Of a DNA stretch of 38,415 bases, positions 1-7,868 are shown piece after piece (the stretch's first letter is position 1; the number at the start of each line of letters is the position of its first letter). A program made the translations under genes and the position numbers. Source of the stretch: DAOTUB01 sp034437455 (GTDB lineage: Bacteria > Chloroflexota > Anaerolineae > B4-G1); contig DAOTUB010000370.1 in the NCBI GenBank assembly GCA_034437455.1, positions 1-38,415 of the forward strand, read 5' to 3'. The notes below the pieces were generated by a model. The model worked only from the letters and a program-made list of their open reading frames with translations, was not told the DNA's origin and made no database searches.

Positions 1-54
1 TAGCCGCGCTTTCCATAGCGCGCAGGCCCGCGAGGTATGGAAACCTCGGCTACA
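1..54. repeat. Two-hairpin dispersed repeat, copy 1
   Basis: The ends TAGCCG and CGGCTA are complementary. Inside lie two small hairpins, CGCGCT-loop-AGCGCG and CGAGGT-loop-ACCTCG. The loops ttccat and atggaa are also complementary, so the unit can fold as two short hairpins or one long one. A near-identical copy in inverted orientation lies at 7231-7284 and a shorter relative at 12964-13007. The 14-nt string ATTGAAAAGATACA follows at 67-80 and recurs with one change after copy 2. The remaining sequence to 236 holds nothing else I can identify. Confidence 0.85.
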
Positions 55-236
55 TAGCCCCGTTTTATTGAAAAGATACAGTCTGGAGAAAAAAGAAACC
101 TGTCCCCCAGAGTTCTGAATTATACCCGATCAAAGTGCTCAACTCACAGGGGATGCAGAAATCAGAAAAAATATCTGGGTATCGCCATGCGACGCGCGCA
201 CACCCTTGCGCCTCCAGCCCACTCAAACGCCAGTAT

Positions 237-3200
237 CTACCCACCCTCCCACGCTTCCATAATTTCCCGATGCGCGGGCACGTTTTCCAGGAACGAGCGT
301 CGCATCTCCTCGTCGGCGATTTTGGCAGCCTCCTCTTGCAACAGGTGGTGGGCCTTTTCCAGAATAGTCTGAGCCCGGGGATCCTGGCCAGCGCGCAGAA
401 CGTGGTAACAGGTCAGATAAACTTCCAAAAGCTCCCCCACATCTTCCAGGTCCGGATAGTTCAATATTTCTTCAACAAGTGTTTGGGCCTGGGCCAGATC
501 ATCCTGGGCCAGAGAAACAGTAGCCAGACCAGCCAGGCACTCTATAGCCAGATTCTGCTGACCTAGCTCTTGTCGCAGAGCCAGAGCTTGTTGGTAGGCA
601 GCGGCGGCTTCTGCCCAGTGCTCCAAGCCCACCAGGGCGCGGCCCATATTCGCCATGATGTACCCCTGATTGGCACGGTCGCCGATACTTTGCCCAACAC
701 ACAGAGCTTGTGCCAAGCGCTCCCTGGCTCCAGCATAGTCGCCTTGGTAGCACAAGATATCGCCAATGTTGTTAAGTGCTATACCCTCATCCCGCCGGCT
801 GCCAATCTCGCGCGAGAGCTGTAGAGACTGCTCATAATAAGCTCTGGCACCGACATAATCCCCCTGAAATACCGAGACAATGTCCAAATTGTTGAGCGCG
901 CCACATTCCTCCTGCCGATCCCCCATCTCGCGGTAGATGCGCAGCGATTGCTCAAAGTGAACCCGGGGCCCGGCATAGTCGCCCTGAAACCAAAAGACCA
1001 CACCGAGGTCGCGCAGGCTACCCGCCTCCACCTCGCGCACCCCCGCGGCCCGAGCCAAGGCCAGGGCTTGTTCGAGTTGGGATTGGGCGGCTTTGTAATC
1101 TCCCTGGTTCCAGAGAATCTCACCCCACAGCCGATACCCCCTCGCCTCGCTGCTCACATCCTGGATCGTTTGAGCTAGTTGGATGGCCTCCTGGGCTGCC
1201 GCGACAGCCGCCGGAAAGTCACCGGTCGCCTCGGCATAGTGAGCCTGGCGCAAGGAGACCTCGATCCGCCGTCGATCGTCAGCGAGAACCTCGACCAACT
1301 CTTTCATGGCTACCAGATCCTGGATCTGAGCCTCTCTTGCTCCTTGCAGATCGTACACCTTTTCCCGCGCCAACAGCAGGGTATACCGATCGGCTCGTTC
1401 GTCCACCGGCGCCAAGTCGAGGGCGCGGTCAAAGTAAGCCACCGCCTCGGCGTTGATAAACCGGGTCGCCGCTTGCTCTCCGGCCCGGTGCAGATAGGTC
1501 GCCGCCTGCCCCGTGGGGCTGCTGAACAGGTACTCGCGCTCTCCTGCAAAGGCCGATTCCTCCCGCTCCGTCACCACTCCCTGCTCTTTCCCCTCGTGCA
1601 ACGCGACCCGCACCTGCACCCTGGGAACCCGACCGATGTCCTCCAATATCCCCTCCCAGAAAACCACTCCCACCACGGCCGCCCAGCGCAGCACCTGCCG
1701 TGTCTCTTCCGACAACTGGGCCAACCGCCGCCAGACCACTTGTCGGATGCTCTCTGGAAGTTGGGCCTCTTGCAACGCTGCGCGATCCACGCGCCAACCC
1801 TCCACCGTCCGCTGAAGCACCACCCCATCCTCCGCCAGCGAGCGAATCAACTCTTGCACGAAAAACGCATTCCCCTCCGTCGTCCGCTGCACCCGCTCCG
1901 TCAACGATGTTGGAAGTTGCTCCAAACCGAGCATGGAGCGTACCAAGTCGGTGGCATCTTCCGGCGGCAAGCGGTGCAACGGGATGTGCTCGATCTGGCT
2001 GCCCGCAAGCTCTGTCAACGATTGCGCCGGGCCTCCCTCGTCGTCGCGGTAGGTGACACAGACTTGCAATCTCGCGGATCCACGACTCCGCGCCAGGAAG
2101 CGCAGCAGTTCCAACGTGGCCTCGTCCGCCCACTGCGCATCGTCGATCACGATCACGGTTGGCCGTACCTCGGCCGCTGTTCGCAGTACCTGGAGAATGG
2201 CATCGTTCAGGCGCAGTCGCGCCGCCTGCGGTTCCAAGTCCACAGGCGGTGCAAGCCCCTGCATATAATCCCGTTCCCATAACTCGGGAAGCAAGGTCGC
2301 CAACACCGGCCCCACCTGTTCCATCTTTGATTCTGCCCCACTCACTCCTTCCACGTAGCGCGTCAACACCCGCAACACCTCGCGCCACGGGCGATACGCC
2401 ACGCCGCCGTTCTCCACACATTGCCCGCGTGCTATATACGCCCCCTCCAGCTCCGCCTGTACAACGAACTCTTCCACCAAACGGGTTTTGCCCACCCCAC
2501 CCTCTCCGCTAACCAGCACCAATGTCCCCTCGTCAACCTGGGCCTGTTCCCAACACGTCTGAAGCATCTCGCTCTCAGCCACTCGGTCGACAAAGCGAGC
2601 TCGCAGCGCATAACTCGTGGCCGTCTCCTCCGTCTCCAACTCGTACGCGCTTCCCGTGATCTCATTCACCGCCTCGATCACCTCGTTCGCGCTGCTGTAC
2701 CGCTCCGCCGGAGACCGCGCCATCAACCGGGCGATCACCGGGCCGATCTCGGCGGGAAAGCGGCTCTCGGCTCCCAGAGCTTGTTCCAACGTGAGTTGAA
2801 CCAGTGGCTCTTTGCCCGGCCCGGGCATGAACACCGGTGACTCGCCCACCAACGCGGCGTACCACGTCGCTCCCAGGCCATAAAGGTCCGCCCGATGATC
2901 GGCAAGACAACGCTCCTTGATCTCGGGGGCGGTGTAGCCCGGTGTATGGTATCGCGCTCGAACCTCGCGAGTCCTGATCTCGAGCGCCACGCCAAAATCC
3001 ACCAGCTTGACCCGATGACGCCGGTCGCCAGTATGGCCAGCGTCATTGATGTCATCGGCGCCGTCCATCAACAACACGTTGGACGGCTTCAGATCCCCGT
3101 GGATCACACCCCGGGCGTGGAGATAAGCCAGCGCCCGACAGACCTGCACCATCGCCGAGGTGACGGCGGCAGGCTCCAACTGGCACAGGAGCGCATCCAG

Positions 3201-3512
3201 GTCTTGTCCCTCAACCCACTCCATCGTAAAATACAACTCCCCTTCGGTCGTGACGCCAAAGTCGTAGACGTCGACCAGGTTGGGATGGTGCAACTGGGTC
3301 AGGATTTTGAACTCGCGTTGGAATTGTCTCACATGTTCGGGCTTTTCCTCCGCCGGAACATCCAATATCACCGTCTTGAGAGCAACGACCTCTCCCTCCC
3401 TGGCCTCGTCAGAGACGCGGTACAGGGCGCCCATTCTATCCAGGCTAACCAACTTTAGGACGCGATAGCGGTTTTCAATCAACAGGTCAGTTTTGAATAT
3501 GGTTTTCCCCAT
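237..3512 (-). CDS. Ser/Thr kinase-like protein with STAND-type NTPase and TPR repeats (paralog 1)
   Basis: A predicted cytoplasmic signalling protein of 1091 residues. The kinase-like domain spans about 10-275: VALK lysine K46, catalytic loop HGDLKPSN (D140, Arg of HRD replaced by Gly), DFG at 172-174 and TAPE. Its glycine loop is degraded (SLDRMG where paralog 2 has GTGGMG), so ATP binding or phosphotransfer may be weak. An NTPase module follows with Walker A GEGGVGKT (336-343) and Walker B VIDDAQWAD (D457, D458). TPR repeats run from about 685 to the end, closing with the FLENVPAHREI motif shared by three proteins here. Relative to paralog 2 about 50 residues are missing near residue 666, between the NTPase and TPR parts. 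I start at ATG 3512 because GGGAG lies 7 nt upstream and the protein then aligns with paralog 2; an ATG at 3554 would overlap the upstream gene. It follows the SARP gene by 26 bp, presumably in one operon. Confidence 0.88.
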   Translation of the reverse strand: MGKTIFKTDLLIENRYRVLKLVSLDRMGALYRVSDEAREGEVVALKTVILDVPAEEKPEHVRQFQREFKILTQLHHPNLVDVYDFGVTTEGELYFTMEWVEGQDLDALLCQLEPAAVTSAMVQVCRALAYLHARGVIHGDLKPSNVLLMDGADDINDAGHTGDRRHRVKLVDFGVALEIRTREVRARYHTPGYTAPEIKERCLADHRADLYGLGATWYAALVGESPVFMPGPGKEPLVQLTLEQALGAESRFPAEIGPVIARLMARSPAERYSSANEVIEAVNEITGSAYELETEETATSYALRARFVDRVAESEMLQTCWEQAQVDEGTLVLVSGEGGVGKTRLVEEFVVQAELEGAYIARGQCVENGGVAYRPWREVLRVLTRYVEGVSGAESKMEQVGPVLATLLPELWERDYMQGLAPPVDLEPQAARLRLNDAILQVLRTAAEVRPTVIVIDDAQWADEATLELLRFLARSRGSARLQVCVTYRDDEGGPAQSLTELAGSQIEHIPLHRLPPEDATDLVRSMLGLEQLPTSLTERVQRTTEGNAFFVQELIRSLAEDGVVLQRTVEGWRVDRAALQEAQLPESIRQVVWRRLAQLSEETRQVLRWAAVVGVVFWEGILEDIGRVPRVQVRVALHEGKEQGVVTEREESAFAGEREYLFSSPTGQAATYLHRAGEQAATRFINAEAVAYFDRALDLAPVDERADRYTLLLAREKVYDLQGAREAQIQDLVAMKELVEVLADDRRRIEVSLRQAHYAEATGDFPAAVAAAQEAIQLAQTIQDVSSEARGYRLWGEILWNQGDYKAAQSQLEQALALARAAGVREVEAGSLRDLGVVFWFQGDYAGPRVHFEQSLRIYREMGDRQEECGALNNLDIVSVFQGDYVGARAYYEQSLQLSREIGSRRDEGIALNNIGDILCYQGDYAGARERLAQALCVGQSIGDRANQGYIMANMGRALVGLEHWAEAAAAYQQALALRQELGQQNLAIECLAGLATVSLAQDDLAQAQTLVEEILNYPDLEDVGELLEVYLTCYHVLRAGQDPRAQTILEKAHHLLQEEAAKIADEEMRRSFLENVPAHREIMEAWEGG

Positions 3513-3538
3513 TGCAAGGCTCCCAAGCTCAGCTTCAT

Positions 3539-6500
3539 CTACCTGCTCTCCCACACCTCTATGATCTCGCGGTGCCCAGGCACGTTTTCCAAAAATGAAC
3601 GTCGCAGCTCCTCGTCATCTATTCGAGCAGCCCGCTCTTGCAGCAGACGATGAGCCGCGTCCAGGATCGGCTGGGTGCGGGGATCGCAGGTAGCATGCAG
3701 GACGTGATAGCACGTCAAATAGATCTGGAAAGGCTCTTCTATGCCAACCAGAGCGTCACCTTCCAGGTGAGCCAGAATCTCTTCGACACGACTCTGCGCC
3801 CGATCCAGGTCCCCCTGGGCCAGGGAGACGCGAGCCAGGCCAGCTACAGATTCCAGGGCAAGACAGGACTCGCCCAACTCGCGCCTGATCTCCAGCGCCT
3901 GTCGATAAGATTCGGCGGCCTCCTCCAGACAGCCCAGTCCCTCCCAGGCAAGGCCCAGGTTGGTCAAAGCAAACCTCATCCAACGCGGGTCACCGACTTC
4001 CTGTGCGATAGATAGCGCCTGTTGGCTGTATTCCCGAGCGGCATCGTCGTCGTCCAAACTGTGGAAAAGCGAGCCTAGATTGGACAGCGCCTGACACTCG
4101 CCATTCCGGTCGCCAATCTCGCGACGGATGCACAGAGATCGCTCGTAATAGGCCCTGGCCTGAGCATAGTCGCCTAGCTCACCGAAAAGAACGCCGAGGT
4201 TGCCCAGTACAATGCCCTCGCCCCGCCGGGCGCCAATCTCGCGAAAGATACGCAGGGCCTGCTCGTAATAAACCCGGCCCTCGGCGCTGTCGCCTTGCTC
4301 GATGGAAATGAGACCGAGATTGTTGAGCGTCCCGCTCTCAAACCGCCGGTCGCCAAGCTCGCGGTAGATGTACAGCGCCTGCTGGAAATAAGCCCTGGCT
4401 CCCGTGTGGTTGACCCGATTCCAGGAGAGGAGACCCAGGTAGCGCAAGCTGTCCGCCTCGACCCGGCGCAACCCTGCCGCCCGGGCCAGTATAAGGCTCT
4501 GCTCAAGCTGGCGCTGGGCCGCCTGATAGTCGCCCTGCCGCCAGAGTGTCCCCCCCCACCGCATGTAAGCGGCTGCTTTCTGGCTCATATCCTGGGCCAT
4601 TTCGGCCAGGCGGATGGCAGATCGCGCCGCCGCGATAGCCGCCGGATAGCAGCCGGTCACGTAGGCATAGTGCGCCTGGCGCAGAGCGACTTTGGCCCGG
4701 CGGCATTCATCACCAAGATCGTCCGCCAATGCTTCTAAGGCCTCCAGGTCTTGCTTTTGAGCTTTCCGATCTCCCTGCACGTCGAGCACGTTTTCGCGGG
4801 TCAGCAGAAGGGCGTACCGCTCGGCGACGTCTTCCTGCGGCGTCAAATCGAGGGCGCGACTCAAGTAGCGCAACGCCTCGGCGTTGGCGAACTGCGCCGC
4901 CGCCCGCTCGCCCGCGATCCGGGCATAGTGTCGCTCCCGCTCCGGGTCTCCGGCATAGCGACGCGCCAACTGCACCGCGATCTCGTCGGTATGGTCTCCG
5001 TACAGCTCTTCCAGCGCCGAGGCCACCTCACGGTGCAGCAACCGGCGCTCCCCCGCGCTCAGATCGTGGTACAGATACTGCTGAAACAAAACGTGGACGA
5101 GTTGATAGCGTGACAGATGCCTGTCTCCGATCCGCACCTCGCCCACCTCCCGCACCAGACCGTGACGTTTTTCCAACTCCTGAGACAATGCCCGCAAGAG
5201 TTTTCGCTCGCCCACCTGCTGCACGCGAGCCACAACCTGGGCCGTGAACTCCTCCCCCTCCACACTGGCCACCGAGAGGATCTCGCGTAGCTCCGGCCCG
5301 AGTTGACCGATGCGCTCCTCGATCACCCCCTCCACGCGCGCGGGCAAGGTCTGCCAGTCCACTGCCGCTCCCTCGACCCACCGACCCTGCTCGTCCCGCA
5401 CCAGATCGCCCCGCTCCACCATGGCGCGGAGCAGTTCGACGGTGAACAACGGATGCCCGCCCGTGCGCCGGAACAACGCCCGCCGAAAACCCTCGCTCAA
5501 CCGGCTGGGACCGGCGGCGAGGAGAGCGTCCAGGAACTCTTCCGCCTCGGTTTCTTTCGTTTTCGCCAGATCGATCCAGACGTCCCCATAATATCGCTTG
5601 AACTCGGTCAACACCATTTCCAGCGGGTGGCGCTCGCCATCCCGGCCCAGGGTCACTTCCTCAGGCCGGTAAGCACCCGCGATCAGGATGCGACTGCCCT
5701 CAATGCGCCGGCCCAGGTGAAACAACAAACTGAGGGACGCGTCGTCGGCCCATTGTAGATCGTCGAGCACCAGCAGCAAGGGTCGCTGAGCCGCCAAGCC
5801 ACGCAGTACGTTGGCGTACTGTTCAAAGAGTTGGTTTTGTTCCAGGCTACCAGACCTGGCCTGCGTCCATTCAGCCAGCTCCTTCAACCGCTCCAAGCAG
5901 TCCGTCCCGCCAGACGTTGCTTCTACGGCCCGATCCAAAAGCTCACTTCCGGGCAAAAAGATGCCGATCAACTCTGGGCCTCGCTCCATCAACAACTGGA
6001 TCACGTTGGGCAGCATTTTCCACAGCCGCGCCGCGTGCTCTCGGGTGACGACGCCCGCGGCCCACTTGGCGCTCAAATCACCGGTGAGCATGGCGATGAC
6101 GTCGCGGAAAGGCAGGTAGGGGTCGCCGACGCCAGAGTAGGCGTTGCAACTGCCCGTGGCAAGCAGCAGTTCGGAGTGCGCGTCCAGGGCACGTCGGCCA
6201 AACTCGCTCAGTAGAGTCGTTTTACCCCGCCCGGCGTCGCCAGTGACAAAGACCACCTGCCCTCTGCCTCCCAGCGCCGTCTCGAGCAGCTCACTCATTC
6301 GCCCCAGCTCCCGCTCCCGACCGACAAAGATGGGCTGTTCGACCCAGACCGGCGCGTCTTCGTCCAGAAAAGACGGAGATTGGGTTGGAATGTCCGGCGG
6401 ATACGTCGAACGAGCTTCCAGTCGTCCATCCCGGATCTGTTCGTACAGCCGCGTCGTTTCGGCGGCCGGCTCGACCCCCAGCTCCTCGGCCAGCAAGCGG

Positions 6501-7177
6501 CGACAGTTCTCGTACTGGGCAAGCGCGGCCCCTCGCTGGCCGCTGAGCGCCAGCAAGCGCATCAACTGCCGGTGCGCTTTCTCTCGCCAGGGATCCATCT
6601 CCACCTGTCGCCAGGCATGCGGGCGCGCGCGCTCGTACTCGCCGCGCTCCTCGTACTGCTCCGCCAAACGTCGCAAAGCATCCATCACCAACCGATGGAG
6701 CCGCTCCCGATTCAGCAACATCCACTCTTCAAAAGCGGAACTGTCGCCGACGGAGAACCCCTCCAGAAAACCGCCGCGATACAACGCGACCGCCTCTTCC
6801 AGATGCCGGATCATCTGCTGAGGGGGACCTTTCGTCTTCAGGAGCGCACTCAGTGCCGCCACGTCGATCCAGGCGTCGCTGGCGCTATTGAACTGAATCG
6901 TCTGCCGGGAGATATGTATGAAAGGAGGTTTTGCCTGATGATCGCCGATCACCACGCGAAGATCTGCCAGGGCGCGGCGCAGATTGGCGCGGGCGGCTCG
7001 CTCTGGCCGATCCGGCCACAACAGCCCGGACAACTTTTCGCGCCGATGCGGTTCTTTCGCTTCGACGGCCAGATAGACCAATAAAGCCCGCACCTTATCG
7101 GAGTGAAAACCGACGACGGGTTCTCCACCCAGGGTTATCTGCAACGAGCCAAGCAAGTGGATCGATAGGCGGGCCAC
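3539..7177 (-). CDS. SARP/BTAD-family transcriptional regulator with NTPase and TPR repeats
   Basis: Predicted large SARP-type activator, 1212 residues. Residues 1-95 look like the OmpR-like winged-helix DNA-binding region (LSIHLLG start, LLWPD, ANLRRALADLR). A bacterial transcriptional activation domain (BTAD) follows at about 100-247, ending EELGVEPAAETTRLYEQI. The NTPase module has Walker A GDAGRGKT (313-320) and Walker B LDDLQWADD (471-479). TPR repeats fill the C-terminal third and end with FLENVPGHREI. I chose GTG at 7177: GGGAGA sits 3 nt upstream and homology begins right there. An ATG at 7246 would add about 23 residues encoded by an intergenic repeat. Family knowledge: SARP proteins bind direct repeats of 11-bp period near the -35 region, and such repeats lie at 7379-7411 in front of the divergent operon. 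The signal sensed is unknown. Confidence 0.9.
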   Translation of the reverse strand: MARLSIHLLGSLQITLGGEPVVGFHSDKVRALLVYLAVEAKEPHRREKLSGLLWPDRPERAARANLRRALADLRVVIGDHQAKPPFIHISRQTIQFNSASDAWIDVAALSALLKTKGPPQQMIRHLEEAVALYRGGFLEGFSVGDSSAFEEWMLLNRERLHRLVMDALRRLAEQYEERGEYERARPHAWRQVEMDPWREKAHRQLMRLLALSGQRGAALAQYENCRRLLAEELGVEPAAETTRLYEQIRDGRLEARSTYPPDIPTQSPSFLDEDAPVWVEQPIFVGRERELGRMSELLETALGGRGQVVFVTGDAGRGKTTLLSEFGRRALDAHSELLLATGSCNAYSGVGDPYLPFRDVIAMLTGDLSAKWAAGVVTREHAARLWKMLPNVIQLLMERGPELIGIFLPGSELLDRAVEATSGGTDCLERLKELAEWTQARSGSLEQNQLFEQYANVLRGLAAQRPLLLVLDDLQWADDASLSLLFHLGRRIEGSRILIAGAYRPEEVTLGRDGERHPLEMVLTEFKRYYGDVWIDLAKTKETEAEEFLDALLAAGPSRLSEGFRRALFRRTGGHPLFTVELLRAMVERGDLVRDEQGRWVEGAAVDWQTLPARVEGVIEERIGQLGPELREILSVASVEGEEFTAQVVARVQQVGERKLLRALSQELEKRHGLVREVGEVRIGDRHLSRYQLVHVLFQQYLYHDLSAGERRLLHREVASALEELYGDHTDEIAVQLARRYAGDPERERHYARIAGERAAAQFANAEALRYLSRALDLTPQEDVAERYALLLTRENVLDVQGDRKAQKQDLEALEALADDLGDECRRAKVALRQAHYAYVTGCYPAAIAAARSAIRLAEMAQDMSQKAAAYMRWGGTLWRQGDYQAAQRQLEQSLILARAAGLRRVEADSLRYLGLLSWNRVNHTGARAYFQQALYIYRELGDRRFESGTLNNLGLISIEQGDSAEGRVYYEQALRIFREIGARRGEGIVLGNLGVLFGELGDYAQARAYYERSLCIRREIGDRNGECQALSNLGSLFHSLDDDDAAREYSQQALSIAQEVGDPRWMRFALTNLGLAWEGLGCLEEAAESYRQALEIRRELGESCLALESVAGLARVSLAQGDLDRAQSRVEEILAHLEGDALVGIEEPFQIYLTCYHVLHATCDPRTQPILDAAHRLLQERAARIDDEELRRSFLENVPGHREIIEVWESR

Positions 7178-7230
7178 GACTCTCCCATTCGAACAGCGAA
7201 GCGAGTAAACAATCAAGGGATAGGACCATG

Positions 7231-7284
7231 TAGCCGAGGTTTCCATACCTCGTGAGCTTGACGCGCTATAGAAAGCGCGGCTAC
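7231..7284. repeat. Two-hairpin dispersed repeat, copy 2 (inverted relative to copy 1)
   Basis: Matches the reverse complement of copy 1 with few differences: TAGCCGAGGTTTCCATA on the left and GAAAGCGCGGCTA on the right, with a divergent centre. ATTGAAAAGACACA follows at 7301-7314, matching the string after copy 1. Copies 1 and 2 bracket the SARP-kinase operon. This copy lies just upstream of the SARP start and supplies the spurious N-terminal extension from ATG 7246. Confidence 0.85.
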
Positions 7285-7378
7285 GTCAAGTCCCTCACAT
7301 ATTGAAAAGACACAATAGCAAGTATCATACATTATACAATCAATGGGGGTTAGATTCAAGTTTCACGTCCACTACAAG

Positions 7379-7426
7379 TTTTCGGGACGTTTTCGGGACG
7401 TTCTCGCCACGCGCGCCTGCTATACT
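7379..7426 (+). promoter_or_regulatory. Candidate SARP-type promoter: three 11-bp direct repeats and a -10 box
   Basis: TTTTCGGGACG occurs at 7379-7389 and again directly at 7390-7400. A third unit, TTCTCGCCACG, at 7401-7411 matches 8 of 11 positions. A TATACT -10 box lies at 7421-7426 and no good -35 hexamer is present. Known SARP sites are heptamer direct repeats (such as TCGAG-type) of 11-bp period ending about 8 bp before the -10. Here TCGGGAC, TCGGGAC and TCGCCAC start 11 bp apart and the last ends 10 bp before the -10. The SARP gene lies divergently next door. That it binds here is inference. Confidence 0.6.
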
Positions 7427-7454
7427 GTGAGCAGTGTGGGAGCAAGGAGCGGTC

Positions 7455-7706
7455 ATGGACAGCCCCCAGAAGAACAAAAGAGAACAACCGGATTACCTGT
7501 CGTACTTGCTGCGGCTGTGGCGCGTGAGTGAGGAAGAGACGTCCTGGCGGGCATCTCTCGAAAGTTCGCATACCGGCGAACGAGAGGGATTTGCCAGCCT
7601 GGACGCTCTGTTCAGCTTTCTGCAAGAACAGACCGGCGTCGCGCCAGATGCAAGTACTGACCAAAATGGGAGTCTGATTCTCGCAAAATCAAAGGCTCAG
7701 CAATAG
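7455..7706 (+). CDS. Small conserved-looking protein, unknown function
   Basis: An 83-residue soluble protein with no membrane segment and no recognised domain. It carries a Trp/Leu-rich core (YLLRLWRVSEEE, then WRASLES) and a phrase GFASLDALFSFLQEQTG near the middle and C-terminal half, which reads like a compact helical protein. I chose ATG 7455 because AAGGAG lies 5 nt upstream; an upstream ATG at 7434 sits too close to the -10 box at 7421-7426 to be well transcribed. It is the first gene after the putative SARP-controlled promoter and precedes the peptide transporter, so it may be co-expressed with it. I do not assign a function. Confidence 0.7.
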   Translation: MDSPQKNKREQPDYLSYLLRLWRVSEEETSWRASLESSHTGEREGFASLDALFSFLQEQTGVAPDASTDQNGSLILAKSKAQQ

Positions 7707-7812
7707 GCGCGCGCGAGAACGCGGTACCCCCTATTGAGAGGAGGCAAAGTCTGGCTCGAAATCAACGAAAATACGACTCGATCTTGAACTGTGGCATTCG
7801 TTAGGGTACACC

Positions 7813-7838
7813 GGCTAGCGGCAACTCGCCTGCTAGCC
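7813..7838 (+). other. Short hairpin in the leader of the binding-protein gene
   Basis: GGCTAGC (7813-7819) pairs with GCTAGCC (7832-7838) around a 12-nt loop, about 30 nt before the start codon. No T-run follows, so it is not a classical terminator. It could stabilise or regulate the transcript, but nothing else supports a role. Confidence 0.35.
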
Positions 7839-7868
7839 TCCACACAAGTAAGGAGAAAGAGAAGAAAA

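Noticed and set aside
135..566. Plus-strand open frame near the window start
   Set aside because: Most of it is antisense to the 3' end of the first kinase gene; it has no ribosome site and no recognisable protein features.
7301..7314. Target-site duplication flanking the SARP-kinase block, judged from the shared ATTGAAAAGAYACA
   Set aside because: The two copies both lie to the right of their repeats and differ by one base, so they look like part of the repeat family and not a duplication made by one insertion event. No transposase is present.
7784..7811. Possible second promoter (TTGAAC with GTACAC) ahead of the binding-protein gene
   Set aside because: The -10 match is poor and the binding-protein gene can be served by the stronger element at 7421; not enough to annotate.
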